From an uncultured Bacteroidia bacterium (GTDB lineage Bacteria; Bacteroidota; Bacteroidia; Bacteroidales; F082), in the NCBI GenBank assembly GCA_902800965.1, contig CADCGK010000002.1, positions 248,001-312,000 of the forward strand: a stretch of 64,000 nt of DNA, in the 5' to 3' direction. The notes under the pieces were generated by a model. It had not been told where the DNA came from, searched no databases, and saw only the letters and a list, made by a program, of their open reading frames with translations. This document shows positions 16,715 to 24,259 of the stretch, piece after piece (positions within the stretch are counted from its first letter, which is position 1; the number at the start of each line of letters is the position of its first letter). The position numbers and the translations under genes were made by a program.

Positions 16715-17440
16715 TTACCCAATTACAAAGCTCCTCGGATAGAAGTCGCTGTAGAAACGGCCATCGGTGGCGGTGAATTTCAGCACGCAGTAATTCGGGT
16801 CTGTGACGCCGCCCGGGTAGTATTGTGTGTCGCCCTCGCGCCAAACCATCTCCTTGCTTTTGGCATCGGTCAGCACCTCCATAGTGCCGCGCAACATCAT
16901 GCCCTTGAAACCTTCAGCATCGCAGAAATAGATGCTGGCCTTAGAGTTGGACTTGTAGTGGGCCACACGCAGCGAGAAGGTATTGGTGGTGAAATAGAAC
17001 ACCTTGATGCCTTCGCGGACCCGAGGTGACAGCATGGCCTTGGTACAAGGGAAGCCCTCCTCATCGACCGACGATATCATGGTGATGGGCAGCGTGTCGG
17101 CCATCTTGGCGATAAGCTCTTTAACGCCCATCAAGGCAGGGTTTTCTGAACTGTCACCATCTATCGACAATTCCTTACGCCAGCGTTTCAGGTGCGGGAA
17201 GTACATCTTCATCTGACCAATGTATTCTTCCTTCGTGATAGGTTGTGGTAACCCTTTGTTCACTTCGTCCACAAACTGGGCACAAAACTCAATCATCTCA
17301 TCCATCGTGCAGTCTTGGGTAAACTTGCCATCCTTGTAACAATAGATGCAATAATTCTCATTCTTGCTACCATCGGCATTGGTACCGAGGGTTTCATTAG
17401 TAAGCGGCATTCCGCAGCTCTGACAAAACTTCATTTCCAT
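16715..17440 (-). CDS. zinc-ribbon plus pyridoxamine 5'-phosphate oxidase-like protein
   Basis: Two-domain protein of 241 residues. The N-terminal part CQSCGMPLTNE...YCIYCYKDGKF (residues 6-38) is a four-cysteine putative zinc ribbon common in clostridial and Bacteroidetes proteins. The C-terminal part from about residue 112 is a split-barrel flavin-binding domain: ITMISSVDEEGFPCTKAM, KVFYFTTNTFSLRVAHYKSN and KASIYFCDAEGFKGMMLRG. It probably binds FMN or F420-like cofactors, but the substrate is unknown. Expressed with the CDP-alcohol transferase from promoter module B. Confidence 0.85.
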   Translation of the reverse strand: MEMKFCQSCGMPLTNETLGTNADGSKNENYCIYCYKDGKFTQDCTMDEMIEFCAQFVDEVNKGLPQPITKEEYIGQMKMYFPHLKRWRKELSIDGDSSENPALMGVKELIAKMADTLPITMISSVDEEGFPCTKAMLSPRVREGIKVFYFTTNTFSLRVAHYKSNSKASIYFCDAEGFKGMMLRGTMEVLTDAKSKEMVWREGDTQYYPGGVTDPNYCVLKFTATDGRFYSDFYPRSFVIG

Positions 17441-17492
17441 AGGTTTATCTGTTTACAAAAAACATCATGGCAAAAATGTCTTTTAGCGATTG

Positions 17493-17530
17493 CAAAAATA
17501 CAATCTTATCATAAAAAAACATAGCTTTGC
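17493..17530. promoter_or_regulatory. divergent promoter module B (flavin protein / HEAT-like protein)
   Basis: Minus strand TATTTTTG (17500-17493) and plus strand TAGCTTTGC (17522-17530), same spacing and almost same bases as module A at 15080. After the plus -7 box an ATG ATT CAA frame of eight codons (17534-17560) overlaps the start at 17548. Confidence 0.7.
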
Positions 17531-17547
17531 AGTATGATTCAAAAATC

Positions 17548-18042
17548 ATGTCGGAACTGAAGACACTATTATCAAGTAGAATCGGCGGCAGCGATGCCAA
17601 AGCATTGGCCCAAGCCGACATCAAGGAGGAACTGTTTCAGTTGCTTTTCGACCCCGACAAACGCACTTCCGACAACGCCGCCTGGGTGTTGACCCATTTG
17701 CCCAAGACTGCCGATGCTTGGTTGGCCGAACGCCAAAACATCCTCATCGACGAGGCCATGCACACGACAAGCACCACCAAACGCCGCCTCATCATGAACC
17801 TCTTGGATCGGACCACCTTCGACCCCAACCACCTCCGCACGGATTTCCTCGATTTCTGCTTCAACGCCATTCTTTCCGATGAACCCATCGGCGTGAAGAG
17901 CTTGGCCATCAAGTTGGCCTACGCGCAGAGTGCCCATTATCCTGAGCTGCTCGAAGAGATCGACGCCACGCTTCAGCTGATGGAGCCAGAGGAGCTTCCC
18001 GCGGTTTTGAAGCACCTCAGAGGGAAGATGCTTGCAAAATAG
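17548..18042 (+). CDS. hypothetical helical (HEAT-like) protein
   Basis: Protein of 164 residues, all helical by appearance, cytoplasmic. Segments such as ELFQLLFDPDKRTSDNAAWVLTHL, LIMNLLDRTTFDPNHLRTDFL and VKSLAIKLAYAQSAHYPELL look like degenerate HEAT repeats. Bacteroidetes have small proteins of this kind of unknown role. Start ATG 17548 follows the -7 box at 17522; the longer frame at 17527 overlaps it. No other family recognised. Its 3' side leads into the hairpin array. Confidence 0.75.
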   Translation: MSELKTLLSSRIGGSDAKALAQADIKEELFQLLFDPDKRTSDNAAWVLTHLPKTADAWLAERQNILIDEAMHTTSTTKRRLIMNLLDRTTFDPNHLRTDFLDFCFNAILSDEPIGVKSLAIKLAYAQSAHYPELLEEIDATLQLMEPEELPAVLKHLRGKMLAK

Positions 18043-18056
18043 CATAGAACCCCTCA

Positions 18057-18372
18057 CAGCCTCGGAGAGGCTGAACGCACGCAGTGCAATTAACACCATA
18101 CAAGCCGATAGGCGCAGTGTGGTGGCCACACCATACCAGTCGACAGGCGCAGTGTGGTGGCCACACAAGAGCAGTGCAGTGTGGTGTAGGAGATGTCCAT
18201 GACACTCCCTATGCATCTCGGAGAGATGCGACCGACCATGATGGATCGTATAGCGATGTAGCATATCTCCGATATGCAGTAGACGTAGCTCTTGATAGCA
18301 CTACACTACGCGGCTTCGCCGCTTGTATAGTGTTAATTGCGCCTATCGGCGCGTCTCATGCCTCCGGCATGA
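18057..18372. repeat. array of short palindromes with three-base loops (RAYT-associated)
   Basis: This stretch between genes holds at least eight short hairpins: CAGCCTC-GGA-GAGGCTG (18057), GTGTGG-TGG-CCACAC twice (18117, 18152), GCATCTC-GGA-GAGATGC (18213), GCATATC-TCC-GATATGC (18261), GCGGC-TTC-GCCGC (18310), GCGCC-TATC-GGCGC (18339) and TCATGCC-TCC-GGCATGA (18356). A 20-bp segment at 18084-18103 recurs inverted at 18321-18340 with one mismatch, and CGATAGGCGC at 18104 recurs inverted at 18339. The array ends 9 bases before the 3' end of the Y1 transposase gene. No coding function seen. Confidence 0.8.
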
Positions 18373-18380
18373 TGCGGAAG

Positions 18381-18830
18381 TCAGTCCTTAAGAAAGTACT
18401 CCTCCTTGATTTCCACTCCGTTCTCAATCAAGAACTCGCGGTACTCCTTGGCAAATGCCTTGCTACGATGGTGCTCTTTCTGCTTGGCGATATACCTCAC
18501 TATCTTGTCCCGATCTCGCAAACTATACGAAAAGCCCGCATACTCTTTGGTCCATCCGTCAAAAATCGGGAAGTGAGGATTAGCCTTAAGCCACTTGCTA
18601 GTAGATACCTTGAGTTCTTGCACAAACTTGGACATCGCCAAGGTCGCGGGCAAGGATACAAAAAGATGTACATGGTCAGGCATACCGCCAATGCGATAGA
18701 GACGGCCTCCAATATTGTTGATAAACCCCAGCATGTAGGAATAGAGTTCCCGCTCATACTCTTCGGCAATAGCGGGAATACTTCGATGGGTACGAAGCAC
18801 AATATGATAAAACGTTTGTGTGTAACTCAT
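18381..18830 (-). mobile_element. IS200/REP-associated Y1 transposase (HUH family)
   Basis: Single-strand transposase of 149 residues. HUH motif His53-Val-His55 in GMPDHVHLFVSLP, and catalytic Tyr113 followed by Gln117 in VRYIAKQKEHHR (YxxxQ). The SYTQTFYHIVLRTHRS start and FSYSLRDRDKIVRYI are typical of the IS200-like group found alone in Bacteroidetes. The gene lacks a TnpB partner and no clear IS ends were found. Instead an array of small palindromes flanks its 3' side, as with REP-associated tyrosine transposases (RAYTs) that mobilise such hairpins. Upstream DNA is very AT-rich. Confidence 0.88.
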
Positions 18831-18942
18831 AATTCAATAACGTTTAATAATTCAGATTATTATTAAAAGTATATATTATATATAATTCTAATTTGTAAGA
18901 AGTTATCGGCCAAGGGCGAGCCATCAACGAAGGAAAACTTCG

Positions 18943-18951
18943 TATCTTTGC
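18943..18951 (+). promoter_or_regulatory. Bacteroidetes -7 box for proline iminopeptidase
   Basis: TATCTTTGC 24 bases before ATG 18975. It excludes the longer frame starting at 18948. Confidence 0.7.
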
Positions 18952-18974
18952 CCCAAACAAAAATACCTCATCCT

Positions 18975-19874
18975 ATGAATCACCCCATCCAAGAAGGCTA
19001 TATGCCTTATCTCGGCTACCAGACCTACTACCGCATTGTCGGTGAACCTTCAAGCAAGCCCGCACTGCTTTGTCTGCACGGCGGACCAGGTAGCACGCAC
19101 AACTATTTCGAAGTGCTGGACCGCATCGCCGACACGGGCCGTCAGGTCATCTCCTACGACCAAATCGGCTGCGGCAACTCCTACCTCGACGGCCACCCCG
19201 AACTGTGGACCCAAGAGACCTGGATCAACGAACTCATCGCCTTGCGCGAGCACCTGCACCTCGACCAGCTCCACCTCCTCGGCCAGTCGTGGGGCGCCAT
19301 GCAGGCCATCGCCTATATCATCGACTGCCAGCCCAAGGGCATCAAGTCGGTCATCCTCTCTTCGGGCCATGCCTCCAGCTCGCTGTGGGCCAGTGAGCAG
19401 CACCGCCTCATCAAATACATGTCGGTTGAAGACCAAGAGGCCATCCGCCATGCCGAAGCCACGGGAAAGTGGGACGACCCCGGCTATCTCCGCGCCAACG
19501 AACATTACTATGAGCGTTATGTCATCAGCGTGGATGAAAACTCGCCCGAGTGTATCCGTCGCCCGAAACGCGCCGGCAACGAAGCCTACCTCTACGGCTG
19601 GGGACCCAACGAATACCAACCCTTGGGCGATCTGGCCGACTTCGAATACACCGACCGTCTGCACCAAATCACACAACCTTGCTTGATTTGCAGTGGCACC
19701 CGTGACATCTGCACCCCCGTGGTGGCTGCCTCGCTCTACGAGAACATCCCCAACAGCCGCTGGGAAGTCTTCAAAGGCGCACGCCACACCTGCTTCGTCG
19801 AACAAACCGACAAATACTGTGAGATCTTAGAAAAGTGGTTGGAGGAGTGTGACTTCAACGACAACAATGCTTAA
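18975..19874 (+). CDS. proline iminopeptidase-family alpha/beta hydrolase (S33)
   Basis: Serine peptidase of 299 residues that removes N-terminal proline from peptides, or a closely related hydrolase. Oxyanion motif LCLHGGPGSTHNYF (residues 33-46), nucleophile Ser105 in LLGQSWGAMQAIAY, Asp244 in CSGTRDICTP and His271 in GARHTCFVEQ form the catalytic set. The motif GQSWGA and length match the bacterial PIP subgroup. No signal peptide, so cytoplasmic. The 3' end overlaps the convergent C26 gene by 20 bp. Confidence 0.9.
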   Translation: MNHPIQEGYMPYLGYQTYYRIVGEPSSKPALLCLHGGPGSTHNYFEVLDRIADTGRQVISYDQIGCGNSYLDGHPELWTQETWINELIALREHLHLDQLHLLGQSWGAMQAIAYIIDCQPKGIKSVILSSGHASSSLWASEQHRLIKYMSVEDQEAIRHAEATGKWDDPGYLRANEHYYERYVISVDENSPECIRRPKRAGNEAYLYGWGPNEYQPLGDLADFEYTDRLHQITQPCLICSGTRDICTPVVAASLYENIPNSRWEVFKGARHTCFVEQTDKYCEILEKWLEECDFNDNNA

Positions 19875-20571
19875 CAAAGCATGCGAAAATCGCCAAACTA
19901 TCCTTAACCGTCCTGAATAGATACTCGGGATGCCATTGCACGGCCCAGACAAAACGCTTGCCCATCAATTGTGCCGCTTCGATGAGACCATCGGGTGCGA
20001 CCGCCATAGGTGTCAAACCGCTGCCAAGGTCTTTGACGGCTTGATGGTGCAACGTATTCACTTCGAGAACTTCTCTGCCCAACAACGACTGGAGGTCACC
20101 ATTCAATATGACTTGATGTGTTGGCACATCGTATGGTTTGCCTTGTCGGTGGACAATTTCCGAAGGATGTTGTGAGGGAAGGTCCTGCCAAAGCGTACCA
20201 CCCAAGAACGCATTGATGAACTGAAGGCCACGGCAGATGCCCAAAACAGGTTTGTCAGCCTCCAAAGCTTTGGATAGCAGCAACGACTCCAGTTGATCAC
20301 GTTCCGGACTGGATACGATGGTTCCTGTGGCATCCTTCATTCCATAAAGCTCCGGCGAGACATCCTGACCGCCGGTAAAAAGGAATCCGTCACAGGTCTC
20401 CACAATCCTTTCCGCATCCTCTTCTGTCAAGTTCAAAGGAAGGACAACAGGAAGACCACCAGCCGCCTTGATGCCGTCCAGATAATCCGGCAACATCCAA
20501 ACGCTCTGGCGTGCCGCATCCCAAAGCGGAGTGACGCCAATCAACGGAGACTTATTCAAAGGCTGTTTCAT
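19855..20571 (-). CDS. class I glutamine amidotransferase-like, peptidase C26 (PuuD-like)
   Basis: Gamma-glutamyl hydrolase of the C26 family, 238 residues, similar to gamma-glutamyl-GABA hydrolase. Motifs: GFLFTGGQDVSPELYG (residues 62-77), nucleophile Cys113 in LGICRGLQFINAFLGG, and His214/Glu216 in VQWHPEYLF. TLHHQAVKDLG is the usual substrate loop. The rest of a putrescine pathway is not nearby, so the substrate is uncertain. Last gene of the 24177-19855 unit; its start overlaps the DUF2007 stop (ATGA-type coupling). Confidence 0.88.
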   Translation of the reverse strand: MKQPLNKSPLIGVTPLWDAARQSVWMLPDYLDGIKAAGGLPVVLPLNLTEEDAERIVETCDGFLFTGGQDVSPELYGMKDATGTIVSSPERDQLESLLLSKALEADKPVLGICRGLQFINAFLGGTLWQDLPSQHPSEIVHRQGKPYDVPTHQVILNGDLQSLLGREVLEVNTLHHQAVKDLGSGLTPMAVAPDGLIEAAQLMGKRFVWAVQWHPEYLFRTVKDSLAIFACFVKHCCR

Positions 20572-20819
20572 TCTTCAGGCTCCTCCTCCATCTCCGAGGC
20601 TTCAATCTCATCCAAGAGCAACATGGCTTTTTCGTAGTCCTTAGCGAAGACAAACACCGAGGCATCGCCTTTGATGGTGTTGGCCGCCCAACCCGCCACG
20701 AGGCTCTCTTCCTGGAAATTACGGATCAAGAATTGAATGTCGTTTTCTTCCAGCACGCTGCCAATGAATTCCGCATTGACGAAAGAACCGGAATAGATTC
20801 TTTTGAGTTCGTTTTCCAT
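20568..20819 (-). CDS. DUF2007 small protein
   Basis: Protein of 83 residues matching the DUF2007 (putative signal-transducing) family: ELKRIYSGSFVNAEFIGSVL, then EENDIQFLIRNFQEESLVAG and a final SVFVFAKDYEKAMLLLDEI. The fold resembles a small ferredoxin-like (ACT-like) domain. The C-terminus is acidic (SEMEEEPEE). Sits between the M64 peptidase (4 bp gap) and the C26 gene (4 bp overlap). Function unknown. Confidence 0.8.
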   Translation of the reverse strand: MENELKRIYSGSFVNAEFIGSVLEENDIQFLIRNFQEESLVAGWAANTIKGDASVFVFAKDYEKAMLLLDEIEASEMEEEPEE

Positions 20820-20823
20820 AATA

Positions 20824-22350
20824 TTATTGTTTCACGAATTTCCTTGTCTCACCATTCGCACGAAGCATATACATACCCAAGGGCAAATCACTGATCACAA
20901 TCCGATTCACCGCATTGTTGAGCTGAATGGTCTTCACTGTTTTTCCTGTGATGTCAATGATCTCCGCTTGGCAGTCTTTGTTTTCCACAAAAACATCGAT
21001 GAAATCAACGGCGGGATTGGGACATACACGTAATGATGGTTCGGGCTGTTGCTCCACTTTCACCGAAACCAACTGATCGGAATGCGCTTCGATCACATCT
21101 AAAATCGTTCGGTTGCAGACAGCGCAGAAGGGCGCATAATCGCGCATCATGCAATGCTGTTGCGGACGATACATGCCTTGCTCCAAATAGCCGCCACCTT
21201 CAAATGCACCTACCGTGCTGTAATACTGATAGGTCTCGGGCGTTGGAATGGGTGTTTCAGGTGCCACAAGGTCAGCCCATTTCGAGTCAAAATCGACTAG
21301 CGATGTGATATTGGGCTCCCATGGCTCCACATTCAAGTTGTAAAGCAAAGCGAGCGGATTGTCTGGCTCCTCGTATTCATCGGCCAAGCCGGCGAAAGCA
21401 TGGCCAAACTCATGAATGATGACACTGGCCGACGACATGTTACCCGCTGTGCTCATCGAGTAAAAGTTATAGAATCCACCACCGCCGTACTGACTGCTGT
21501 TCACCAAGATGTAAATCTGGTCGTATGGCGCATTGGCCGCCACGTCTTTCACCGAGAAATAGCTGCGGGTAGTGCAATAGCGGTCGATGTAGAAGGTATC
21601 GAAATGCGCATTGAGGATGGTACGTTTCCAGGTATGGGAAGCGGGAACATCAACACCGCTCTCCTCGGAAGGGGCCAACACCGCGCGGAAATTGAAGTCG
21701 TCAAGATGACTGGCAAACGGCTCCTCCTGTGAAAATACATCGACCAATGCCTGACAATCTTGCTGAAACCGAGACATTTCACTGGCGGTATAACCTTCGG
21801 GCAAAATCACGATATCGACCTTGCTTTCGGGCGTGCCATTGACCAGGAGATCATGAACGGGAAACACGTAGCGCTGCTCGGTAGTATTGAAGATCTCGTT
21901 AGGCTCATAAAGCTTTGAGAAGACTTCCTCAAACTCGCCATCGAAATTCCTGATTTCGAGGATAACGTAGGCTTCGTTACGCGGCAAGGGCACACTCACC
22001 GATTCTTCATAGCAGCGTTCCATCACTCTGGCCTCGTCGGTGGTTTTCCATTCCTGAAACAGCGTGTTGTAACCTCTCGAATAGATTACTGTATTAGTCT
22101 GAACATCAATTACTTTCACCCGGTTAGTCCCAAAGTTGAAAGGGTCGATCAGGTTGACTTTGGAGCCGCCGAAATACGGCTCAATGACGAAACGTTCAAA
22201 CACATAGTGCGAGCTGTCGGCATTGCCACACTGGAACACATCCATGCGCAGCGAGCCTTCCTCAAGGAAATACTGCTCAAAGTTGATGTTTTGCGCCCAT
22301 GAAAGCACTGACCACGCCAGTGCAAACAGGATCATAATGGTCTTTTTCAT
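20824..22350 (-). CDS. M64 (IgA peptidase-like) metallopeptidase with T9SS domain
   Basis: Secreted zinc peptidase of 508 residues. Signal peptide MKKTIMILFALAWSVLSWAQ, an N-terminal beta domain (about 22-165), then the M64 catalytic domain from KVDIVILPEGYTASEM. The zinc motif is HEFGHAFAGLADEY with His313, Glu314, His317 and probably Asp324. M64 is named after the IgA peptidase of Clostridium ramosum, but relatives in Bacteroidetes are diverse and the target here is not known. The C-terminal VCPNPAVDFIDVFV...LGMYMLRANGETRKFVKQ is a T9SS type A sorting domain. Confidence 0.9.
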   Translation of the reverse strand: MKKTIMILFALAWSVLSWAQNINFEQYFLEEGSLRMDVFQCGNADSSHYVFERFVIEPYFGGSKVNLIDPFNFGTNRVKVIDVQTNTVIYSRGYNTLFQEWKTTDEARVMERCYEESVSVPLPRNEAYVILEIRNFDGEFEEVFSKLYEPNEIFNTTEQRYVFPVHDLLVNGTPESKVDIVILPEGYTASEMSRFQQDCQALVDVFSQEEPFASHLDDFNFRAVLAPSEESGVDVPASHTWKRTILNAHFDTFYIDRYCTTRSYFSVKDVAANAPYDQIYILVNSSQYGGGGFYNFYSMSTAGNMSSASVIIHEFGHAFAGLADEYEEPDNPLALLYNLNVEPWEPNITSLVDFDSKWADLVAPETPIPTPETYQYYSTVGAFEGGGYLEQGMYRPQQHCMMRDYAPFCAVCNRTILDVIEAHSDQLVSVKVEQQPEPSLRVCPNPAVDFIDVFVENKDCQAEIIDITGKTVKTIQLNNAVNRIVISDLPLGMYMLRANGETRKFVKQ

Positions 22351-22382
22351 CTCACGTTTTTTTTAATTCGTTGCTTCCTTAG

Positions 22383-23123
22383 TTAGTGTTTGCGAGTTGT
22401 TTTTGGATCACTGGTGATTTTTCCAAATTCAATCATTTTCTCCAGCCGCTGCAACCTAATGAGCTCGTCTTCTTCACTATAGTCTTCGGTTTCCACGCGT
22501 CGTTGGCTGAATTTTTCCAGTTCCTTCTCGTTGACGTTCATCATTTGAACGCAACGGTTCCGAATAGCCCGCAAGGCAACCAAGCCTTGCCAACTATACA
22601 AACTATATATCGGAAAACTGATTTCGAGAAGGTTTTCAACGGAAAACATGATGGGCGAGTTTTGTACTTGGGTCAACAATTCATCAAATACAAGTTGTTT
22701 GTACATCCTGCGATGATGGTAAAAAGCAGAGACCTCGTGGACAAAGTTGACATTGCCCAGGGTGTTGAACGTCTCGATATTGGAGGAGAAAATGTTTTCC
22801 GTCGTCTCCGAAAACTCCGTCTGGGTGACCCCGACAGCCGACAAGAACTGAGGGCGCAGGCTGTCGAAGTATTCCGGATGCCGAGCAATCTCCATTTCCG
22901 CAACACCTGCCTGTTGCAGCACAGAATCGGCATATTGTGCCAGCTCTAGGGTCTTGTCAAAATCATAGATGATCATCATGACCATCTCCTTCTTAGCCGC
23001 CGCCTTATGGCGTCTCTCGATGATGGCCGACGTGCCGAAAGTGAGTATGATAGAGAATGTGGTCGCTAGAAGCGTCAACAAAAACCGTTTGGTGTCGGAC
23101 AAATGTTTTTCTTTCATATTCAT
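22383..23123 (-). CDS. hypothetical membrane-anchored protein
   Basis: Protein of 246 residues with one N-terminal transmembrane helix (FLLTLLATTFSIILTFGTSAI, about 14-34) after a charged start, then RRHKAAAKKE and a long helical, probably periplasmic or cytoplasmic domain with no recognised motif. The C-terminal part is rich in charged residues. The gene begins one base after the AlkZ-like gene stop and ends 32 bases before the M64 gene, so it belongs to that operon. Start at 23123 or at the ATG two codons on. Confidence 0.7.
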   Translation of the reverse strand: MNMKEKHLSDTKRFLLTLLATTFSIILTFGTSAIIERRHKAAAKKEMVMMIIYDFDKTLELAQYADSVLQQAGVAEMEIARHPEYFDSLRPQFLSAVGVTQTEFSETTENIFSSNIETFNTLGNVNFVHEVSAFYHHRRMYKQLVFDELLTQVQNSPIMFSVENLLEISFPIYSLYSWQGLVALRAIRNRCVQMMNVNEKELEKFSQRRVETEDYSEEDELIRLQRLEKMIEFGKITSDPKTTRKH

Positions 23124-23124
23124 T

Positions 23125-24177
23125 TCATTTTAGTTGGTATGTCTTGTATCGTTTCCATTCCGCTTGGAAGTCGGCCTCATGCTCACCCATGAAAAACTCC
23201 GCCTGAAGCTCTTCCTTGAAAGGTGTCCAATTGCCGCAAATCACGCCATCAAGAGCAATGACTGGTTGAAAGATGCCGCTGTTGTTGTGGGCCTTGTGAC
23301 GATAATCGGGCGACAGGACGACATCGCGGCTCTTATAGCCAATGAGATACTCGTCGTAAGGCGGAATCAATAGATAGTTGCCTTTGCGGAAACCACGTGT
23401 GCGGCAATCGGCGGTGAGATAGTAAGTTCTACAGCAAGTAGATTGCCGCGCTCCACTGTGTTCCGCTTGCAATGACGAACCCAGCAATTCCATTCCCCGC
23501 CTGCAATCGTTGATGCTCAACCCCGACCACCACACGAAATCCTCCAAGGTGGCAGGCTGGCGACTTTGGAAATATTTCCGAGCAAGCAAAGCCAGGGCTT
23601 CATCGCGATCCATCTTGACACAGGGCTTTATCTTATCGGCGACAAGGGCGTAGGTGGCTTTCATTGGCAACAGATCGCCGCTGCAAAGCGTACCCGACAG
23701 CTCAGCGTATCGGATATGGTACGAAAGGCGATGATCATCCATCTGGATGTCTTTCTCCGCCAAAGCTTGTGCAAAATCTTCCTTGGTGACACTACCCTTT
23801 TCGGCAGCAGTCCGAATCAAAATCTCCCGAATTTGCTTTACTTCTTCCTCAGGGATACTGATCTTGTTGCTGCGCATCCAGCCTTTGATAACGGCCAACG
23901 CCTTCGCCGAGCAGAGTTCGAGCAAAGGCCAATAGTCCTCGGAAGACACCAATTGCCAGGTGCCACGCATCAGATGCAGACGGATGATCTGACCGCTGTC
24001 GAAGGCCTTCTTAAAAGCTTTGGCCGAAGGCTTTTTGGTCCGCATCGCCACCGCCCAGCGCATCAGGCGGTATTCCTGCGCCTGCATGGCACCCATATAG
24101 TTGACCACTTCAGCAGGTTCGCTGAACTGTGGGCAAATGAGTTGCTGGTTTAATAATCGCAGTGCGATGGGGTTCAT
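23125..24177 (-). CDS. winged-helix HTH_42 protein, AlkZ/YcaQ-like DNA glycosylase
   Basis: Protein of 350 residues of the winged-helix family that contains AlkZ and YcaQ, glycosylases that unhook interstrand DNA crosslinks and alkylated bases. The N-terminal VVNYMGAMQAQEYRLMRWAVAMR contains Gln32-Ala-Gln34, matching the catalytic QxQ motif of the AlkZ branch (YcaQ has QxD). RLHLMRGTWQLVSSEDYWPLLEL and the winged modules TLEDFVWWSGLSINDCRRGM and NYLLIPPYDEYLIGYKSRD follow in the expected order. First gene of the operon running to 19855. Reaction inferred from motif only. Confidence 0.85.
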   Translation of the reverse strand: MNPIALRLLNQQLICPQFSEPAEVVNYMGAMQAQEYRLMRWAVAMRTKKPSAKAFKKAFDSGQIIRLHLMRGTWQLVSSEDYWPLLELCSAKALAVIKGWMRSNKISIPEEEVKQIREILIRTAAEKGSVTKEDFAQALAEKDIQMDDHRLSYHIRYAELSGTLCSGDLLPMKATYALVADKIKPCVKMDRDEALALLARKYFQSRQPATLEDFVWWSGLSINDCRRGMELLGSSLQAEHSGARQSTCCRTYYLTADCRTRGFRKGNYLLIPPYDEYLIGYKSRDVVLSPDYRHKAHNNSGIFQPVIALDGVICGNWTPFKEELQAEFFMGEHEADFQAEWKRYKTYQLK

Positions 24178-24206
24178 ATTATTTTATTCAATGACTGATT
24201 TTTATG

Positions 24207-24235
24207 CAAAGTTACAGTTTTTTGAATAATTTTGC
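24207..24235. promoter_or_regulatory. divergent -7 boxes between AlkZ-like gene and pyrG
   Basis: Minus strand TAACTTTG (24214-24207) for the leftward operon and plus strand TAATTTTGC (24227-24235) for pyrG, whose ATG is at 24260. Confidence 0.7.
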
Positions 24236-24259
24236 CTTTTTAACTCATCATTACTTACT

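Noticed and set aside
18057..18372. Possible CRISPR array
   Set aside because: Palindromes differ in sequence and spacing, no constant repeat of 25-40 bases with unique spacers, and no cas gene nearby.
18084..18866. 260-residue plus-strand frame across the hairpin array and antisense of the transposase
   Set aside because: It covers palindromes and the antisense of the HUH transposase; no motif of its own.
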